DNA of 8,373 bases from the NCBI GenBank assembly GCA_946887155.1, contig CAMPKM010000105.1, forward strand, positions 1 to 8,373. The letters run 5' to 3'. Origin of the DNA: an uncultured Gemmatimonadota bacterium. Lineage in GTDB: Bacteria; Gemmatimonadota; Gemmatimonadetes; Gemmatimonadales; Gemmatimonadaceae. Positions 5,976-8,373 of the stretch are shown piece by piece (position 1 is the first letter of the stretch; each line of letters begins with the position of its first letter). The notes beneath the pieces were generated by a model, which was not told the origin of the DNA, made no database searches, and saw only the letters and a list, made by a program, of their open reading frames with translations. The position numbers were made by a program, and so were the translations under genes.

Positions 5976-6709
5976 GTCATGGGTCACAGGCCGCGGGGCA
6001 GGGGCCGCGGGCACTTCCGAGGCACGTGGCCATCATCATGGATGGGAACGGGCGGTGGGCGAGCCAGCGGCGGCGGCCGCGCACGACCGGCCACCTCGCC
6101 GGCGCAAAGACGGTGCGCAGTATCGTCGAGCATGCGCGTCGCACTGGCATCCCCGTCCTCACGTTGTACGCCTTTTCGTCAGACAACTGGCAGCGGCCGG
6201 AAGACGAAGTCGGCGCGCTGATGTCGCTCTTTCGCCGCTACCTGGCGTCCGAAGTGCCGAAGTGTGTCGAGCATGGAATCCGCCTGTCCGTGGTCGGACG
6301 CCGCGACCGGCTCGCGCCGGCGCTCCTTGCAGCCATCGAAGCGGCGGAACAGGCGACCAGCAACGGGCGCGGGATGCGGCTCCGGCTGGCGGTCGACTAC
6401 TCGTCGCGCGACGCAATTTTGGAAGCGGCGCATCGCGCCGGCGGACGCCAGGTTTCGCGGGAACGGTTCGGCATCGCGCTGGCGTCGGCGTCGCACGATC
6501 ATGCGGTGGTGCCTGACGTGGACCTGCTGATCCGTACGGGGGGAGAACAGCGGCTGAGCGACTTCCTGCTCTGGGAGTGCGCGTATGCGGAACTGTTCTT
6601 CTCGCGCCGGCTCTGGCCGGAATTCACGCCCCGTGATCTTGATTCCGCACTGCAGGAATTCGGGCGTCGTGACCGGCGATTTGGATCAGTGACCGCTGTC
6701 GCCGGTTAG
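5972..6709 (+). CDS. uppS: Isoprenyl (cis-prenyl) transferase, UppS family
   Basis: A 245-residue protein from ATG 5972, whose ATGA overlaps the stop codon of the regulator gene. The family condenses isopentenyl diphosphate onto farnesyl diphosphate to build the undecaprenyl carrier lipid used for peptidoglycan and O-antigen. Active-site positions align with the E. coli enzyme: [13 protein letters not shown] (D24), GH41, SSDNWQRP (N72, W73, R75), [18 protein letters not shown] (R188, R194, S196) and YAELFF (E207). Two blocks differ from the common form: VDYSSRDAI replaces the usual NYGGR block, and SDFLLWE replaces SNFLLWQ. I recall such variants among second copies of this family, so it may be a paralogue rather than the housekeeping UppS. 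The length is normal. An upstream in-frame extension to 5849 overlaps the regulator and is not used here. The stop codon TAG lies in a GTTAGG word. Confidence 0.93.
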   Translation: MSHGSQAAGQGPRALPRHVAIIMDGNGRWASQRRRPRTTGHLAGAKTVRSIVEHARRTGIPVLTLYAFSSDNWQRPEDEVGALMSLFRRYLASEVPKCVEHGIRLSVVGRRDRLAPALLAAIEAAEQATSNGRGMRLRLAVDYSSRDAILEAAHRAGGRQVSRERFGIALASASHDHAVVPDVDLLIRTGGEQRLSDFLLWECAYAELFFSRRLWPEFTPRDLDSALQEFGRRDRRFGSVTAVAG

Positions 6710-6769
6710 GTTGGCGCGGTCGGGCGTGTTGCATCAACAGGCGAATGGGTGCGGCAGGTCATCGCGACA

Positions 6770-7903
6770 TCAGCGCCGGGCAAACAGGTCGCGGGCGCGC
6801 ACGACCTTCTCGCGCGCCTCGTCCACTGTACCCCCCACCGACGACAGGTGACCCATCTTCCGGCCCGGGCGCGCGTGGGTCTTTCCGTAGAGATGCAGGC
6901 GGACGTCGGGGACGGCGAGCGCCCCCGCGATGTCAGGATCGCCACCTTCCCAGAGATCGCCCAGCAGGTTGGCGATCGCGCACGGGCGAAGCACGTCCAC
7001 CGAGCCTAACGGGAGCCCGCACACGGCCCGGACGAACTGCTCGAACTGGCTCGTCGAGGCACCGCGCTCCGAATGGTGATACGAGTTGTGCGGCCGGGGG
7101 GCGAGTTCGTTGACCAGGAGCCGGCCGTCGCGGGTCAGGAACATCTCGACGGCGATCAGCCCGACGATCTGCATGGTCGACGCGATGCCCTCGGCCACCT
7201 CGATCGCCGAACGCACCACGTCCGGCGGCAGCGGGCCGGGCCAGACCGACCAGTCGAGGACACCGGCCTCGTGGTGGTTCACCGCCGGCGGATAGGAGAC
7301 CATCGCGCCATCCGGCCCACGCGCCACGAGGACCGACAGTTCGAGCTCCAGGTCGAGGAACTGTTCCACCAGCACCGGACCGGCGCCTAACGACGTCCAG
7401 GCAGCGGCTGCCTCCGCCGGCGCGCCGACCCGTGCCTGCCCGCGGCCGTCATAGCCGCCGACCGGCTTCTTCATCACCGACCGGCCCAAGGTCGCCACGG
7501 CTTCCGAGGCTTCAGCCGCCGTCACCGCCGGCCGCCAGGCACCCAGCGGAAAGCCATTGGCGTCGAGCCACGTGCGCTGCCGCAGGCGGTCCTGCACGAT
7601 GATGACCGCCTCGGCGGACGGGCGAAGGGGTACGAGATCGGAGACCGCCGCCAGCGCGTCCGCTCCGATCTGCTCGATCTCCAGCGTGACGACATCCGCC
7701 TGGCGGGCGAGGTCGGCGGCTGCCCGAGCGTCGCGGAACGAGCCGGTCACCAGGCGGCTGGCGATCGCCTTGGCGGGGCATTCGGGATCCGGGTCCAGCA
7801 CGTGGACGTCGTAGCCTAACGATCTGGCGGCGTACCCCGTCATGCGTCCCAGTTGTCCGCCGCCCAGGAGGCCAACGGTGGCCCCGGGCCGGATCACGCT
7901 CAC
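6770..7903 (-). CDS. purK: N5-carboxyaminoimidazole ribonucleotide synthase PurK
   Basis: A 377-residue ATP-grasp enzyme that uses ATP and bicarbonate to convert AIR to N5-CAIR in de novo purine synthesis, in the cytoplasm. Motifs in order are the N-terminal LLGGGQLGRM (12-21), VMKKPVGGYDGRGQ (143-156) in the ATP-binding region, LVEQFLDLELELSVLV (178-193), VNELAPRPHNSYHHS (264-278) with metal and phosphate ligands, and YGKTHARPGRKMGHL (339-353). Length is typical. It starts at GTG 7903, whose bases overlap the purE stop (GTGA), so it is translated after purE by coupling; no Shine-Dalgarno sequence is needed or seen. It is convergent with uppS, with 60 bases between their stop codons. It contains three of the CGTTAGGC words, all as Leu-Gly. 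Confidence 0.97.
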   Translation of the reverse strand: MSVIRPGATVGLLGGGQLGRMTGYAARSLGYDVHVLDPDPECPAKAIASRLVTGSFRDARAAADLARQADVVTLEIEQIGADALAAVSDLVPLRPSAEAVIIVQDRLRQRTWLDANGFPLGAWRPAVTAAEASEAVATLGRSVMKKPVGGYDGRGQARVGAPAEAAAAWTSLGAGPVLVEQFLDLELELSVLVARGPDGAMVSYPPAVNHHEAGVLDWSVWPGPLPPDVVRSAIEVAEGIASTMQIVGLIAVEMFLTRDGRLLVNELAPRPHNSYHHSERGASTSQFEQFVRAVCGLPLGSVDVLRPCAIANLLGDLWEGGDPDIAGALAVPDVRLHLYGKTHARPGRKMGHLSSVGGTVDEAREKVVRARDLFARR

Positions 7904-8373
7904 GGCAGCGACTGGTTCAGGACCTCATCGCGGCGCTCGTTCCGCCACGCGCGCAAGCGCTCGCGCACCTCGGGCCGGCTCAACCCGACGATCTCGGCCG
8001 CCAGGATGGCGGCGTTGATCGCGCCCGGCTTGCCGATGGCGAGGGTGCCAACGGGCACACCAGCGGGCATCTGGACGATGGACATGAGGGCGTCCGTGCC
8101 TTGGAGCGCCGTGACCGGCATCGGCACGCCTAACACGGGGACCAGCGTCTTGGACGCGGTCATGCCGGGAAGGTGCGCCGCCCCGCCGGCGGCGGCGATG
8201 ATCACCATCAGCCCGCGCGCCTCGGCACCGCTGGCGTACTCGAACATCCAGTCGGGTGTCCGGTGTGCCGAGACGATGCGGGTCTCGTACGGCACGCCTA
8301 ACGCGTCCAGTGTTGCTTCGGCATGCTGCATGTGCTCGTGGTCGGTCTTCGAGCCCATGATGATGGCGACCAG
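7900..8373 (-). CDS. purE: N5-carboxyaminoimidazole ribonucleotide mutase PurE (5' end beyond window)
   Basis: 157 residues are visible. The reading frame continues past the internal ATG at 8358 to the window edge and encodes LVAIIMGSKTD, the expected first strand and phosphate-binding loop of PurE, so only a few N-terminal residues are missing. It converts N5-CAIR to CAIR. Conserved blocks are SAHRTPD (with the catalytic His), IAAAGGAAHLPGM, and SIVQMPAGVPVGTLAIG followed by AINAAILAAEI. Pairing with PurK supports the class I bacterial type. MGSKTD replaces the usual MGSxSD form, a conservative Ser to Thr change. It is the first gene of the purEK pair; the promoter lies outside the window. 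Confidence 0.96.
   Translation of the reverse strand: MVAIIMGSKTDHEHMQHAEATLDALGVPYETRIVSAHRTPDWMFEYASGAEARGLMVIIAAAGGAAHLPGMTASKTLVPVLGVPMPVTALQGTDALMSIVQMPAGVPVGTLAIGKPGAINAAILAAEIVGLSRPEVRERLRAWRNERRDEVLNQSLP

Larger units (their letters stand above)
1605..8303. repeat. Dispersed short word GCCTAACG / CGTTAGGC
   Basis: Exact octamers occur at 2060-2067, 3019-3026, 4164-4171, 5253-5260, 7004-7011, 7385-7392, 7814-7821 and 8296-8303. The 7-base core GCCTAAC or its complement also occurs at 1605-1611, 5720-5726 and 8128-8134, and GTTAGG alone at 6705-6710. At roughly 66% GC, about 0.3 octamers would be expected on both strands together. Function unknown; see findings. Confidence 0.8.

Noticed and set aside
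6727..6739. Small hairpin TGTTG-CAT-CAACA between uppS and purK as a terminator
   Set aside because: The stem is only 5 bp, the loop is 3 bases and no T-tract follows on either strand; too weak to call.

Overview
The window looks like chromosomal DNA of a GC-rich Gram-negative bacterium. It carries a probable outer-membrane lipid A deacylase, so the cell should have an outer membrane with lipid A. Gene style, GTG starts and low use of TTA except inside one recurrent word make Gemmatimonadota a reasonable guess, but this is inference and no rRNA or marker gene here proves it. No tRNA, rRNA, CRISPR array, transposase or phage gene is visible.

Layout: (1) bases 1-72 are the C-terminal tail of an unidentified + strand gene, followed by an intergenic region with a strong imperfect hairpin. 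(2) About 239-1555 (+) is a flavin monoamine oxidase-like FAD enzyme whose dinucleotide-binding motif lies upstream of any ATG/GTG/TTG start. (3) 1701-2156 (+) is a small secreted protein of unknown function. (4) On the minus strand, 3675-2890 is a CPBP/CAAX-type intramembrane protease and 2813-2175 is a one-helix membrane-anchored protein of unknown function. (5) 3884-4876 (+) is an LpxR-like lipid A 3'-O-deacylase, divergent from the CPBP gene; the roughly 200 bp between them is mostly one long inverted repeat. (6) 4964-6709 (+) is a tight three-gene unit: a six-helix membrane protein, a winged-helix regulator (8-nt overlap) and a cis-prenyltransferase of the UppS family (ATGA overlap), preceded by a TTGACA box that suggests a leaderless mRNA. 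(7) 8373-6770 (-) is purE-purK with a GTGA overlap, the two enzymes that carry AIR to CAIR in purine synthesis; purE runs off the right edge.

Several genes concern the cell envelope (LpxR, UppS, CPBP protease, membrane proteins), while purEK is housekeeping.

The most unusual signal is not a gene. The octamer CGTTAGGC (or GCCTAACG) occurs 8 times in 8.4 kb, and the 7-base core GTTAGGC 11 times, where well under one octamer copy is expected for random DNA of this composition. Every in-frame TTA leucine codon I could find in the called genes (nine) sits in this word, always as TTA-GGC (Leu-Gly). The word also occurs in the opposite orientation and once between genes, which points to selection on the DNA word itself.
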